Assembly (NCBI GenBank): GCA_026928255.1
Contig: JAIXKJ010000003.1
Span: 66,836 to 130,835, forward strand
DNA: 64,000 nt
Source of the DNA: Anaerolineales bacterium
GTDB taxonomy: Bacteria; Chloroflexota; Anaerolineae; Anaerolineales; Villigracilaceae
Direction of reading: 5' to 3'
Shown here: positions 24,765-32,325 of the stretch, in pieces
How positions within the stretch are numbered: the first letter of the stretch is position 1
Layout of the letters: every line of letters begins with the position of its first letter
Translations under genes and position numbers: made by a program
Notes under the pieces: model-generated
Told to the model about the DNA's origin: nothing
Database searches by the model: none
What the model saw: only the letters and a program-made list of their open reading frames with translations

Positions 24765-25370
24765 TTACAAATCGCGCGTTAGGAGTATGCTGTCCGCGAG
24801 ACCTTCGTATTTGGATTCGCTCCGCTTGACGACCTTGTACCCTAATCGTTCATATAAGGCTTGCGCGCGCGGATTTTGCGCCGAGACGGCGATGCCCGTT
24901 TTGGACTTGCCGAGTTTGCGCCCTTCTTCCATCAAATGTTCAATCATCTGCGCGCCGATGCCTTTGCTTTGCAGCGCAGGCTCGACGCCGAGATGCGCGA
25001 TGTAATGCAACGCGCCTTTGGGCGGTTCGATAACCTGCTCCGCTTGCAGACCGTGAACGATGACGGACAAACTGTCGAAACCGTAAAAGCCGACAATCTG
25101 CCGAAACGCCGCGAGGAAAAACGGAAAGCCGCTCGCGCCGTCGTATGCCGCGCCGACGACCACAACCTTGCCTTCGCGTTCCCCGACGACGTGATTGCGA
25201 TACCCCATTTCGCCCGCGCCGTCTTTGAAGGCGTAGCGCAAAAAATCCAGCGCCGACTTTCGCTTGCGTTTGAAAACATAATCAAACGCGGCGGGACCTG
25301 AACTGTAAATCAGCGGGACAGCGGAGTCCGCGTCGGCGGGGGAGGCGGGGCGAAAGCGAATGTCCATCAT
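24765..25370 (-). CDS. GNAT family N-acetyltransferase
   Basis: A 201-residue acetyltransferase with the acetyl-CoA-binding motif A in VEPALQSKGIGAQMIEHLMEEG and the C-terminal ALYERLGYKVV segment. The natural substrate cannot be predicted; small molecules or protein N-termini are possible. Two ATG codons stand in tandem at the start; the first (25370) is 7 nt after the thiolase stop. Confidence 0.85.
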   Translation of the reverse strand: MMDIRFRPASPADADSAVPLIYSSGPAAFDYVFKRKRKSALDFLRYAFKDGAGEMGYRNHVVGEREGKVVVVGAAYDGASGFPFFLAAFRQIVGFYGFDSLSVIVHGLQAEQVIEPPKGALHYIAHLGVEPALQSKGIGAQMIEHLMEEGRKLGKSKTGIAVSAQNPRAQALYERLGYKVVKRSESKYEGLADSILLTRDL

Positions 25371-25377
25371 CTGACTC

Positions 25378-26577
25378 TTATTCGACTTCGACCGCCATCG
25401 CTACCGCTTCGCCGCCGCCCAAACACAGCGACGCGATTCCGCGTTTCAAGCCGCGCCCTTTCAAAGCGTAGATTAACGTGGTTAGCACGCGCGCGCCGCT
25501 CGCCCCTAAGGGATGACCGAGCGCAATCGCCCCGCCGTTGACGTTGACCTTCTCCCAGTCCCAGCCTTGCTCGGCGAGGATGCGCCCGTCGGCGAGGACT
25601 TGCGCGGCGAAGGCTTCGTTCAGTTCGATCAAATCCACATCTTGCAGCGTCCAGCCGATTTTCTTCAACAACTTCGGCATCGCGTGACCGGGCGCGGCAA
25701 AAAGATATTTAGACTCCAACGCCGCTTGAGCGTAACCGACCACGCGCGCTAACGGCTTAAGATTTTTCTGCTCGGCGTAAGCGCGCGAAGAAATCACAAC
25801 CGCCGCCGCGCCGTCGTTCATCGAAGACGAGTTGCCCGCCGTAACTTTTCCGCCTGCGCGAAAAGCAGGTTTAAGTTTCGCCAGCGATTCCAACGACGTG
25901 TCTTTGCGCGGACCTTCGTCGGCGCTGACGGTGATGACTTCGCCTTTGCGCCCCTTAATTTGCACGGGGACAATCTCCGCGTCGAAGCGTCCCGCCGCTT
26001 GCGCTTCCGCCGCTTTGAGGTGCGAGCGCAAAGCGAACTCGTCCATCTCCTCGCGGGTTGCTTCGTATTCGTCCGCGATAAATTCTGCGGATTCGCCCAT
26101 CGCCCAATTTTCAAAAGGGTCCCACAAGCCGTCGTTGAGCAGCGCGTCGTTCATTTGCGCGTTGCCAAATTTCAACTCGCCCAAGCGCCCGTTGACCAAA
26201 TAAGGGGCGCGACTCATGGATTCAAATCCGCCCGCAATGAACAGGTCGGCGTCCCCCGCGCGGACGGCTTGCGCCGAAAGCATCGCCGCCTTCAAACCCG
26301 AACCGCAGACTTTGTTAATCGTCGTCGCGCCGACGCTGACTGGCAGGTTGCCGTAAACCAACGCCTGGCGCGCTGGCGCTTGCCCGAGCCCTGCCGAAAC
26401 GACGTTGCCCATAATCACTTCTTCTACGTCTGCCGCGTCAATGCCCGCGCGTTTGACCGCTTCTTCCACCGCAATCGCGCCCAACTTCGGCGCGGGGACG
26501 GAACTCAGCCCGCCTTGAAAGCGCCCAATCGGCGTGCGCGCGGCGGATAAAATAACCGCTTCATTTTGTTCTGACAT
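25378..26577 (-). CDS. Thiolase (acetyl-CoA acetyltransferase type)
   Basis: A 399-residue thiolase starting at the ATG at 26577, which is preceded by GGAGGCAGC; a longer reading frame upstream has no such signal. Cys91 (KVCGSGLKAA), His355 (GHPLGASG) and Cys385 (CLGGGEAVA) form the active site. It resembles acetoacetyl-CoA thiolases of the AtoB/PhaA kind more than the thiolase at 22598. It is transcribed away from the beta-oxidation operon with a GNAT gene and a lipoprotein gene. Confidence 0.92.
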   Translation of the reverse strand: MSEQNEAVILSAARTPIGRFQGGLSSVPAPKLGAIAVEEAVKRAGIDAADVEEVIMGNVVSAGLGQAPARQALVYGNLPVSVGATTINKVCGSGLKAAMLSAQAVRAGDADLFIAGGFESMSRAPYLVNGRLGELKFGNAQMNDALLNDGLWDPFENWAMGESAEFIADEYEATREEMDEFALRSHLKAAEAQAAGRFDAEIVPVQIKGRKGEVITVSADEGPRKDTSLESLAKLKPAFRAGGKVTAGNSSSMNDGAAAVVISSRAYAEQKNLKPLARVVGYAQAALESKYLFAAPGHAMPKLLKKIGWTLQDVDLIELNEAFAAQVLADGRILAEQGWDWEKVNVNGGAIALGHPLGASGARVLTTLIYALKGRGLKRGIASLCLGGGEAVAMAVEVE

Positions 26578-26618
26578 GCTGCCTCCTAATGATGTTCCTA
26601 TTATAAGCGAGAGAGTTT

Positions 26619-28166
26619 TTATTTTGCGCCCGCAGGTTGATGAAAGCGCAAATTCCAAACGCCGTTTGATTTTTCTTCGACGACCGTTTCTGGCGTAACG
26701 ACGACGAACCACGTCCGCCCGCGTTTGAGCGGCATGAGTTCGTTTCCAAAAGTGTCGAGCAGACGAAGCGGCTTGTCCGCTTGCGTTTGCCAAAGCGCCT
26801 CGTAGATAAATCCGTCGCGCAAGAGCAAAGCCCGCCCTTCTAAATCCGCCTCCAAATGAATGTCCAAATTGGTCGGCGAAACCACATCGTGTTGCGCGAA
26901 CAAAACGACGACATTTTCAAATTGCAATTGCCGCCGCGTCAGGCGGTCAACTTCGGGGTGCAAGATGCCCGCGCGATTTTCGTCGGCGTCGTCTACATAA
27001 CGCCAATAACTTTGCGAAGCCGCGTCGTAAATCCACGCCGCTTGATTGAGATAAGCAAAGTAAACGTCTAAACGTAAAGCGGGGTTGCCGTCTGAGGGCG
27101 CGTCGTCCGCGAAGCGCATGGCGGAATAATCCACGTCGCCTTGCTGGCTTTCGCGCGCCAACTCTTTCAGCGTTTCAACGCTCAGCATGTAGCCGCCGCC
27201 GTCGAGGTCGTGTTGCACAAAATAACAGCGCGGCAAAAGTTCCAACACTTCGGGCGAGGCGAAGGCGTAGATGAGGCACGAGTCGCGGAAGAAAGCGGCG
27301 ATGTCGGCGTAGATTAAACGCCCCGAACGAACGGGCCCCACTTTGGCGGGCGGAAGTTCGAGCGCAGAATCAGGTTCGGGTTCGAGGATTAAGCCCGCGT
27401 CCACGTTGCGGTGCGAAGCGGAAATTTGCAACGCCTCCGTCTGCCCATTGAGCGGATTCGCGTCGCTGTTCGTTTCCTCATCCCCGACGTTTTCCTGCAC
27501 AAACTTTGCCTGCGGCGGCGCTTGAAAGACCAAAACGTATTCGCCCGCTTCAAGGTTGAAGGCGTAGTAGCCGTTGCTGTCGCTGGCGGTTTGCGCGAGG
27601 AAAGTTCCGTCGGCGCGGAAGAGGTAAACGCAAACGCCGCCCATGCCGCGCTCCCATGCGTCGCGTTGATTGTTGCCGTTGGCGTCGAGCCAAACGCGCC
27701 CGCTGAGGATGTTGTCGCTTTGGACGAACGGTTCGGCGCGGACGGCGCAATCGCCGACGAGCGGCGCCTGCGCTTCGGGGAAGCCGCCGTAAAAAACGGG
27801 CAGGAAGCGCGTTGCGCCTTCGGTGATGTAGATTTCAAAAACCCACGCCGCGAAAGAAAGTCCCGCCTGCGGACGCGCTACGGCGGGGAAGTGCGAAATG
27901 GAAACCAGCGCGGCGGGAAGGTCGAGCAGACGGGCGTCTTCGACGGGCAACCCCGTCAGCGGGTTTTCGTGCGCTTGCACGAGCGGCGCAGGGGTTAAGG
28001 TTGGCGTTGGCGGAATGAGAGTCGCTTGGACTGTCGGCGTGAATTGGGCGGGTTGAGTCGGCGGCGGAGTCGGCGCGGCGCAGGCGGCGAGCGAGAGAAG
28101 AAGTAGCGCGAGGGTCGTAATCCGCGTTTTAGGAAGAAGCAAGAAACGCCTTGCGGACGCGCTCAT
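26619..28166 (-). CDS. DUF3048 lipoprotein with a nested SdrD-B-like domain
   Basis: A 515-residue lipoprotein (lipobox LAAC, Cys29) with a Pro/Thr linker. The DUF3048 (YerB-like) signature starts at about 68 (NPLTGLPV, then ARPQAGLSFAAWVFEIYITEGATRFLPVF) but stops at about 145 and resumes at GPVRSGRLIYADI (277-289). In between, residues about 152-262 form an SdrD B-like domain (GRVWLDANGNNQRD, then DSNGYYAFNLEAGEY). The C-terminal DUF3048 half follows to the end. Family function is unknown; the protein sits on the outer face of the membrane. Its ATG overlaps the HIT gene by 38 nt. Confidence 0.85.
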   Translation of the reverse strand: MSASARRFLLLPKTRITTLALLLLSLAACAAPTPPPTQPAQFTPTVQATLIPPTPTLTPAPLVQAHENPLTGLPVEDARLLDLPAALVSISHFPAVARPQAGLSFAAWVFEIYITEGATRFLPVFYGGFPEAQAPLVGDCAVRAEPFVQSDNILSGRVWLDANGNNQRDAWERGMGGVCVYLFRADGTFLAQTASDSNGYYAFNLEAGEYVLVFQAPPQAKFVQENVGDEETNSDANPLNGQTEALQISASHRNVDAGLILEPEPDSALELPPAKVGPVRSGRLIYADIAAFFRDSCLIYAFASPEVLELLPRCYFVQHDLDGGGYMLSVETLKELARESQQGDVDYSAMRFADDAPSDGNPALRLDVYFAYLNQAAWIYDAASQSYWRYVDDADENRAGILHPEVDRLTRRQLQFENVVVLFAQHDVVSPTNLDIHLEADLEGRALLLRDGFIYEALWQTQADKPLRLLDTFGNELMPLKRGRTWFVVVTPETVVEEKSNGVWNLRFHQPAGAK

Positions 28167-28617
28167 AAGTCTGCTCTAAGGTTTCGGGCAAAACGCGCGT
28201 CTCGCCGACGGCGGTCATAAAGTTGGTGTCGCCGACCCAGCGCGGGAGGATGTGAATGTGGACGTGTCCCAACACGCCCGCGCCAGCCGCTTCGCCGATG
28301 TTAACGCCGAGATTGAAAGATTGCGCCTGATAGGCTTCGCGCAAAATTGTCGTGCAGCGCGAGGCGAGTTCCATCATTTCGCCGCGCGTTTCGGCGTCGA
28401 GTTCTTCCAAGTTGGGCGCGTGCGCGAATGGAATGGCCATTAAATGTCCGTTCGTGTAGGGATAGCGGTTGAGGATGACATAGGCGAATTTTCCGCGAAA
28501 GACGATTAAATTTTCGGGACCGTCCGCTTGCGCTTGCGCGTTGCAAAAAACGCAACCCGCTTCTTTTTTATTTCCTTCAATGTATTCCTTGCGCCAAGGC
28601 GACCAGAGATGTTTCAT
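28129..28617 (-). CDS. HIT domain hydrolase (Ap4A-type)
   Basis: A 162-residue protein. The ATG at 28617 (MKHLWSPWRKEYI) is the family start; longer frames are spurious. It has CVFC (metal-binding Cys pair, about 22-25) and the histidine triad GHVHIHILPRW (about 117-127), as in diadenosine-polyphosphate hydrolases or phosphorylases. TACAAT (28628-28633, minus strand) stands 10 nt before the ATG with no SD, so the leader would be only a few bases. Confidence 0.92.
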   Translation of the reverse strand: MKHLWSPWRKEYIEGNKKEAGCVFCNAQAQADGPENLIVFRGKFAYVILNRYPYTNGHLMAIPFAHAPNLEELDAETRGEMMELASRCTTILREAYQAQSFNLGVNIGEAAGAGVLGHVHIHILPRWVGDTNFMTAVGETRVLPETLEQTYERVRKAFLASS

Positions 28618-28682
28618 AGCGTTGGAAATTGTAGCAGAAAATTTTGCAGAGCGGACGCGAGAATCCGCGCTTGAAATTCCGC

Positions 28683-28711
28683 TTGACGTTTCCGCAGGCG
28701 GAGGGTATAAC
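28683..28711 (+). promoter_or_regulatory. Promoter of the M-box leader
   Basis: TTGACG (28683-28688), a 17-nt spacer and TATAAC (28706-28711) give near-consensus sigma-70 spacing. The expected start is at about 28718, just before the M-box aptamer. Confidence 0.85.
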
Positions 28712-28730
28712 AGCCGTGCAAATAGAATAG

Positions 28731-28885
28731 TCCTCGTTAGGCGAGGCGGCTGCGATATACACAAGCCATTGCCCTGAAACATCGAAAGACGCCAAAGGGT
28801 AGATCAGGTTTAGTCGGCATAAGGCTTTACTTAAGATGGCTGGGAAATCCCTACGATGCGCGGCGCTGAAGCTCAACTAGAGAGG
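28731..28885 (+). promoter_or_regulatory. M-box (Mg2+) riboswitch aptamer
   Basis: The conserved M-box blocks appear in order: CGTTAGGCGAGGC (28734-28746), GCGATATACACAAGCC, ATTGCCCTGAAACATCG, AAAGACGCCAAAGGGT (28785-28800), GGCATAAGGC (28816-28825), AGATGGCTGGGAAATC, CCTACGATGC and GCTGAAGCTCAACTA (28865-28879). This matches the ykoK/mgtE leader of Bacillus closely. The 5' CCTC (28732-28735) and the 3' GAGG (28882-28885) can close helix P1. High Mg2+ should stabilise the fold and shut off the downstream genes. It stands before an ABC transporter and mgtE. Confidence 0.93.
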
Positions 28886-28943
28886 CGGCCGTTTCGATTG
28901 ATTTTTACGCCTCTCGCTTTAATGACGAGGGGCGTTCTTTTTT
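28880..28943 (+). terminator. M-box expression platform: terminator and antiterminator
   Basis: The terminator stem is CGCCTCTCG (28908-28916) / CGAGGGGCG (28926-28934) followed by TTCTTTTTTG. The antiterminator is GAGAGGCG (28880-28887) pairing with CGCCTCTC (28908-28915). The antiterminator strand overlaps the 3' side of P1, so the Mg2+-bound aptamer hides it and the terminator forms. This is a complete transcriptional OFF switch readable from sequence. Confidence 0.88.
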
Positions 28944-28977
28944 GTCGGAATGCGTTGCAAAATTTGCAAATTCAAAC

Positions 28978-29078
28978 GCATGACGCAAGGAGGCGGCTCG
29001 CGTGAGCGCAGACAGTAATTTACGAATGCCGATTCAGACGAAAGTCGTTTTTGCCTCCTTGCCTATGCTTTTTTTCTC
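28978..29078 (+). ncRNA. Second structured leader element with terminator-like end
   Basis: GCAT and GCAAGGAGGC (28978-28994) pair with GCCTCCTTGC and ATGC (29053-29068), closing a multibranched loop. That loop contains the hairpins GCTC-GCGT-GAGC and GAC-GAAA-GTC, and the whole is followed by TTTTTTT. It could be a second terminator with an internal structure or an unrecognised aptamer. It does not fit the M-box or the Mn2+ (yybP-ykoY) consensus as I know them. Confidence 0.5.
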
Positions 29079-29124
29079 TTTCCCTTAAGAAGCCTTTGAA
29101 AAAGCCGTAGGTTTATTTAAGCGC

Positions 29125-29158
29125 AAATCGCCTTTCGTTGAAACGAGGCGATTTTTTT
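29125..29158 (+). terminator. Third terminator-type hairpin before the ABC permease
   Basis: AAATCGCC (29125-29132) pairs with GGCGATTT (29147-29154), with an inner TCGT-TGAA-ACGA stem, followed by TTTT. It lies 59 nt before the permease start and is the third intrinsic-terminator-like structure of the leader. Confidence 0.75.
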
Positions 29159-29216
29159 ATCGTACTCGGCGGCGAGACGCCGCCCTTAAGAAAAAAAATC
29201 TTTTGAAGGAAACGCT

Positions 29217-30938
29217 ATGTCCAAAGCGACAATTTTTCAAACCAACTTTCCGCCGCGCCGCGCCGCCGTCGCCGACGGAGTCGTGCTGCTTAGTTTTGCC
29301 GTTTTGCTTTACGGCGGATTAACGCTCGCGGCGAGTTTCTCGCAAACTCAAAGCGGCGCCGAGCAAATCACGCTGTCGCCGAGCGCCATTCCGCGTTACA
29401 CGCTTTTTTCCGTAACGCGCATGTTGGCGGCGTACATTCTCTCTTTATTGTTCACCCTCGTTTACGGGCGGACGGCGGCGTATAACCGCCGCGCCGAGCG
29501 CGTCCTGCTTCCGCTGTTGGACGTGCTTCAATCCGTGCCGATTCTTTCGTTTTTGCCGGTGGCGTTGTTCAGCCTCAGCGCGATCCTTCCGCAACAGATG
29601 GCGACAGAATTGGCGGCGGTAACGCTCATCTTCACCTCGCAAGTGTGGAACATGACCTTCGCTTGGTATCAATCGCTGACGACGATTCCCAAAGAACTGC
29701 GCGAAGCGAGCGCAATCTTCCGCTTCAATGCGTGGATGAATTTCAAAAATCTCGAACTGCCTTTCGCCGCCATCCCGCTGATTTGGAACAGCATGATGTC
29801 TTGGGCGGGCGGCTGGTTCTTCCTCATGGCGGCGGAAATTTTCACCGTCGGGCAAGAGTCGTTTCGTCTGCCCGGTTTGGGCGCGTACTTGCAAACCGCC
29901 GCCTATCAAGGGGACGTCAAAGCGCTGGCTTGGGGCTTGGGCGCGTTGGTCGTCGTGATCGTTGTGATGGATCAATGGATTTGGCGTCCGCTGTTGACTT
30001 GGGCAGACCGCTTCAAATTAGAAATGACCGAAGGCGAAAATCCGCCGACTTCATGGTTTTACGCGCTTTCGCGCAACGCGAAAATCATGCAATGGATCGA
30101 AAATAAAATTTTCGCGCCTGCGCTGGAACGGTTGGACATGCTTTTCATCCGCCGCGACTCTTCGGGAAACGCCGCGCCTCAAGCCGACGAACGACCGGGC
30201 GCCGGTTTTTATTTGACGGTCTTTTTAGGAATTGCGGCGCTGGCGTATGGGACGTATCGGCTCGGCGCGACTCTCTTCTTGATTCCGCTAGGCGATTGGG
30301 CGGATATTCTCTACGGAGTCTTGGCTACGGCGCTGCGAGTTTTCGTCGCGCTGGCAATCGCTATGTTGTGGACGATTCCCGTCGGCTACTTAATCGGCTC
30401 GAATCAAAAAGCGGCGAACTGGCTGCAACCCATTGTGCAAGTCGCCGCGTCTTTGCCCGCGACGGCGCTCTTTCCCGTTTTGGTGGCGGCGTTGGCGAAA
30501 TTCTACGGCGGATTAAACCTCTCCGCGATTTTGTTGATGTTGATGGGGACGCAATGGTATCTGCTGTTTAACGTCATCGCGGGCGCGGCGGCGATTCCGC
30601 AAGATTTGAAATATACGACCGCGCTTTTGGGAATCAAAGGCTGGCAGCGCTGGCGGACGTTGATTTTGCCTTCGCTGTTTCCGTTCATCGTAACGGGACT
30701 CATCACCGCAGGCGGCGGCGCGTGGAACGCCAGCATCGTCGCCGAGTACATTCAATTTGGCGGAAAAACGCTCAGCGTCGAGGGCATTGGCGCAGTAATC
30801 GCTTCCGCAACGGCGGCGGGAGATTATCCGCTGTTGCTCGTTTCGACCTTAGCCATGATTCTCGCCGTCGTCTTAATCAACCGTTTGCTTTGGCGTCGTC
30901 TGTATCGCAGCGCCGAAGAACGCTTCAAAATGGAGTAA
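29217..30938 (+). CDS. ABC transporter permease, two fused membrane domains
   Basis: A 573-residue protein made of two BPD_transp_1 permease halves (about 20-275 and 320-572), with roughly twelve helices. Each half carries an EAA-like coupling loop (RFNAWMNFKNLELPFAAIP and GIKGWQRWRTLILPSLFPF). The family resembles NitT/TauT (nitrate, sulfonate, bicarbonate) permeases. No substrate-binding protein is encoded nearby. Because it stands behind an M-box and is followed by mgtE, I infer that it moves Mg2+ or another divalent metal, or a ligand needed when Mg2+ is low. SD GAAGGA. The ATPase gene starts 5 nt after its stop. Confidence 0.88.
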   Translation: MSKATIFQTNFPPRRAAVADGVVLLSFAVLLYGGLTLAASFSQTQSGAEQITLSPSAIPRYTLFSVTRMLAAYILSLLFTLVYGRTAAYNRRAERVLLPLLDVLQSVPILSFLPVALFSLSAILPQQMATELAAVTLIFTSQVWNMTFAWYQSLTTIPKELREASAIFRFNAWMNFKNLELPFAAIPLIWNSMMSWAGGWFFLMAAEIFTVGQESFRLPGLGAYLQTAAYQGDVKALAWGLGALVVVIVVMDQWIWRPLLTWADRFKLEMTEGENPPTSWFYALSRNAKIMQWIENKIFAPALERLDMLFIRRDSSGNAAPQADERPGAGFYLTVFLGIAALAYGTYRLGATLFLIPLGDWADILYGVLATALRVFVALAIAMLWTIPVGYLIGSNQKAANWLQPIVQVAASLPATALFPVLVAALAKFYGGLNLSAILLMLMGTQWYLLFNVIAGAAAIPQDLKYTTALLGIKGWQRWRTLILPSLFPFIVTGLITAGGGAWNASIVAEYIQFGGKTLSVEGIGAVIASATAAGDYPLLLVSTLAMILAVVLINRLLWRRLYRSAEERFKME

Positions 30939-30943
30939 ACCAA

Positions 30944-32251
30944 ATGACTATGCCTGCCACCCTTCTCGAAGTTCGCGGCGTTCATCAAATTTATGGAACG
31001 GGGGAGCGCCGCTTCACCGCCGTTCAAGACATCAACCTGACGTTAAAGGAAGGCGAGTTTGTCGCGCTCGTCGGTCCTTCGGGCTGCGGAAAAAGCACGC
31101 TCTTAAGAATCATCACCGGGTTGAACAAACCGTCTTCGGGCGTGGTCTTATACCGCGATAATGTCGTGGACGGAGTTAACCCGCACGCCACAATCGTCTT
31201 TCAAACTTTTGCTTTGTTCCCCTGGCTCACCGTCCAACAAAACGTGGAAATCGCGCTCAAAGTTCGCGGCGTGGCGCAAAAAGAACGCGCCGAAAAAGCC
31301 GTCGCATTGTTGGATAAAGTCGGCTTGGACGGATTTGAAAACGCCTACCCGCGAGAACTCTCCGGCGGAATGCGCCAAAAGGTCGGCTTTGCGCGCGCGA
31401 TGGCGGTCGAGCCGGAATTGCTCTGTCTCGACGAACCCTTTTCCGCGCTGGACGTTCTCTCCGCCGAAGCGCTGCGCGGCGAATTGCTGGAATTATGGGA
31501 AGCGGGCGACATCCCGACGAAAGCCATTTTGCTGGTAACGCATAACATCGAAGAAGCCATCTCTCTGGCGGATCGCGTCGTCGTCATGGCGAAAGAGCCG
31601 GGGCGCATCATCGCCGATTTGACGGTGGATTTGCCGCACCCGCGCCAGCGCAAAGACGCCGACTTCATCCATAAGGTGGACATGGTTTATGCGGCGCTGG
31701 CTGGGCAGACTCAACCCGAAGCGTTGGAAATGGGCAGCGAGCCCGGCGGGGCGGGGCGCACGCGCACCTTGCCCGACGTGCAAGTAACCAACCTTGCGGG
31801 CTTGCTCGAAGCGCTGGCAAACAAACCCGACGACCGCGCCGACATTTATCAATTAGTGGATGAATTGAAAATTGATTCCAACCACCTGTTTCCTCTGGCG
31901 GAAGCGGCGGAGTTGCTCGGTTTCGCCTCCATCGCCAAAGGCGACATGACGCTGACCGCGCTCGGTCAAACCTTCGCCGACGCTTCTATCTTAACGCGCA
32001 AGGAAATTTTCGCCGCGCGCATCCGCCGCCTGCCGATGTTCCGCTGGCTGTTGAATTTGCTCGAACGCGCCGACGCGCATCGCCTCGGCTGGGACGTGAT
32101 TCAGTCCGCGTTGGAATTTGACTTCCCGCCCGTCGAAGCCGAAAAGCAAGTGGAAGTCGCCGTCCACTGGGGACGCTACGCCGAACTGCTGACCTACGAC
32201 GACGACACGGCGTTAATTTCGTTGGAAGAAGAAGCGCCTGTCCACGCTTAA
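30944..32251 (+). CDS. ABC transporter ATPase with AAA-associated C-terminal domain
   Basis: A 435-residue protein. I chose the ATG at 30944, 8 nt after GGAG; a longer reading frame is a shadow of the permease gene. Walker A is GPSGCGKST (44-52), the signature is LSGGMRQKVGFARAMA (about 142-157) and Walker B is LLCLDEP. After about residue 275 comes an AAA-associated C-terminal domain (PF09821-like, with LPDVQVTNLAGLLEAL and a winged-helix-like LTRKEIFAARIRRLPMF), which may gate the ATPase by ligand. It pairs with the fused permease. Confidence 0.92.
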   Translation: MTMPATLLEVRGVHQIYGTGERRFTAVQDINLTLKEGEFVALVGPSGCGKSTLLRIITGLNKPSSGVVLYRDNVVDGVNPHATIVFQTFALFPWLTVQQNVEIALKVRGVAQKERAEKAVALLDKVGLDGFENAYPRELSGGMRQKVGFARAMAVEPELLCLDEPFSALDVLSAEALRGELLELWEAGDIPTKAILLVTHNIEEAISLADRVVVMAKEPGRIIADLTVDLPHPRQRKDADFIHKVDMVYAALAGQTQPEALEMGSEPGGAGRTRTLPDVQVTNLAGLLEALANKPDDRADIYQLVDELKIDSNHLFPLAEAAELLGFASIAKGDMTLTALGQTFADASILTRKEIFAARIRRLPMFRWLLNLLERADAHRLGWDVIQSALEFDFPPVEAEKQVEVAVHWGRYAELLTYDDDTALISLEEEAPVHA

Positions 32252-32325
32252 AGAATGACAGCCCGTCGTTTCAGGCGAAGCGAAAAACCTTTATTCTAAT
32301 TTCTCTGTTTTATAAGGAGCGGCTT

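Noticed and set aside
28978..29078. Mn2+ (yybP-ykoY) or NiCo riboswitch
   Set aside because: The conserved internal-loop blocks of these classes are not found; kept only as an unidentified structured element.
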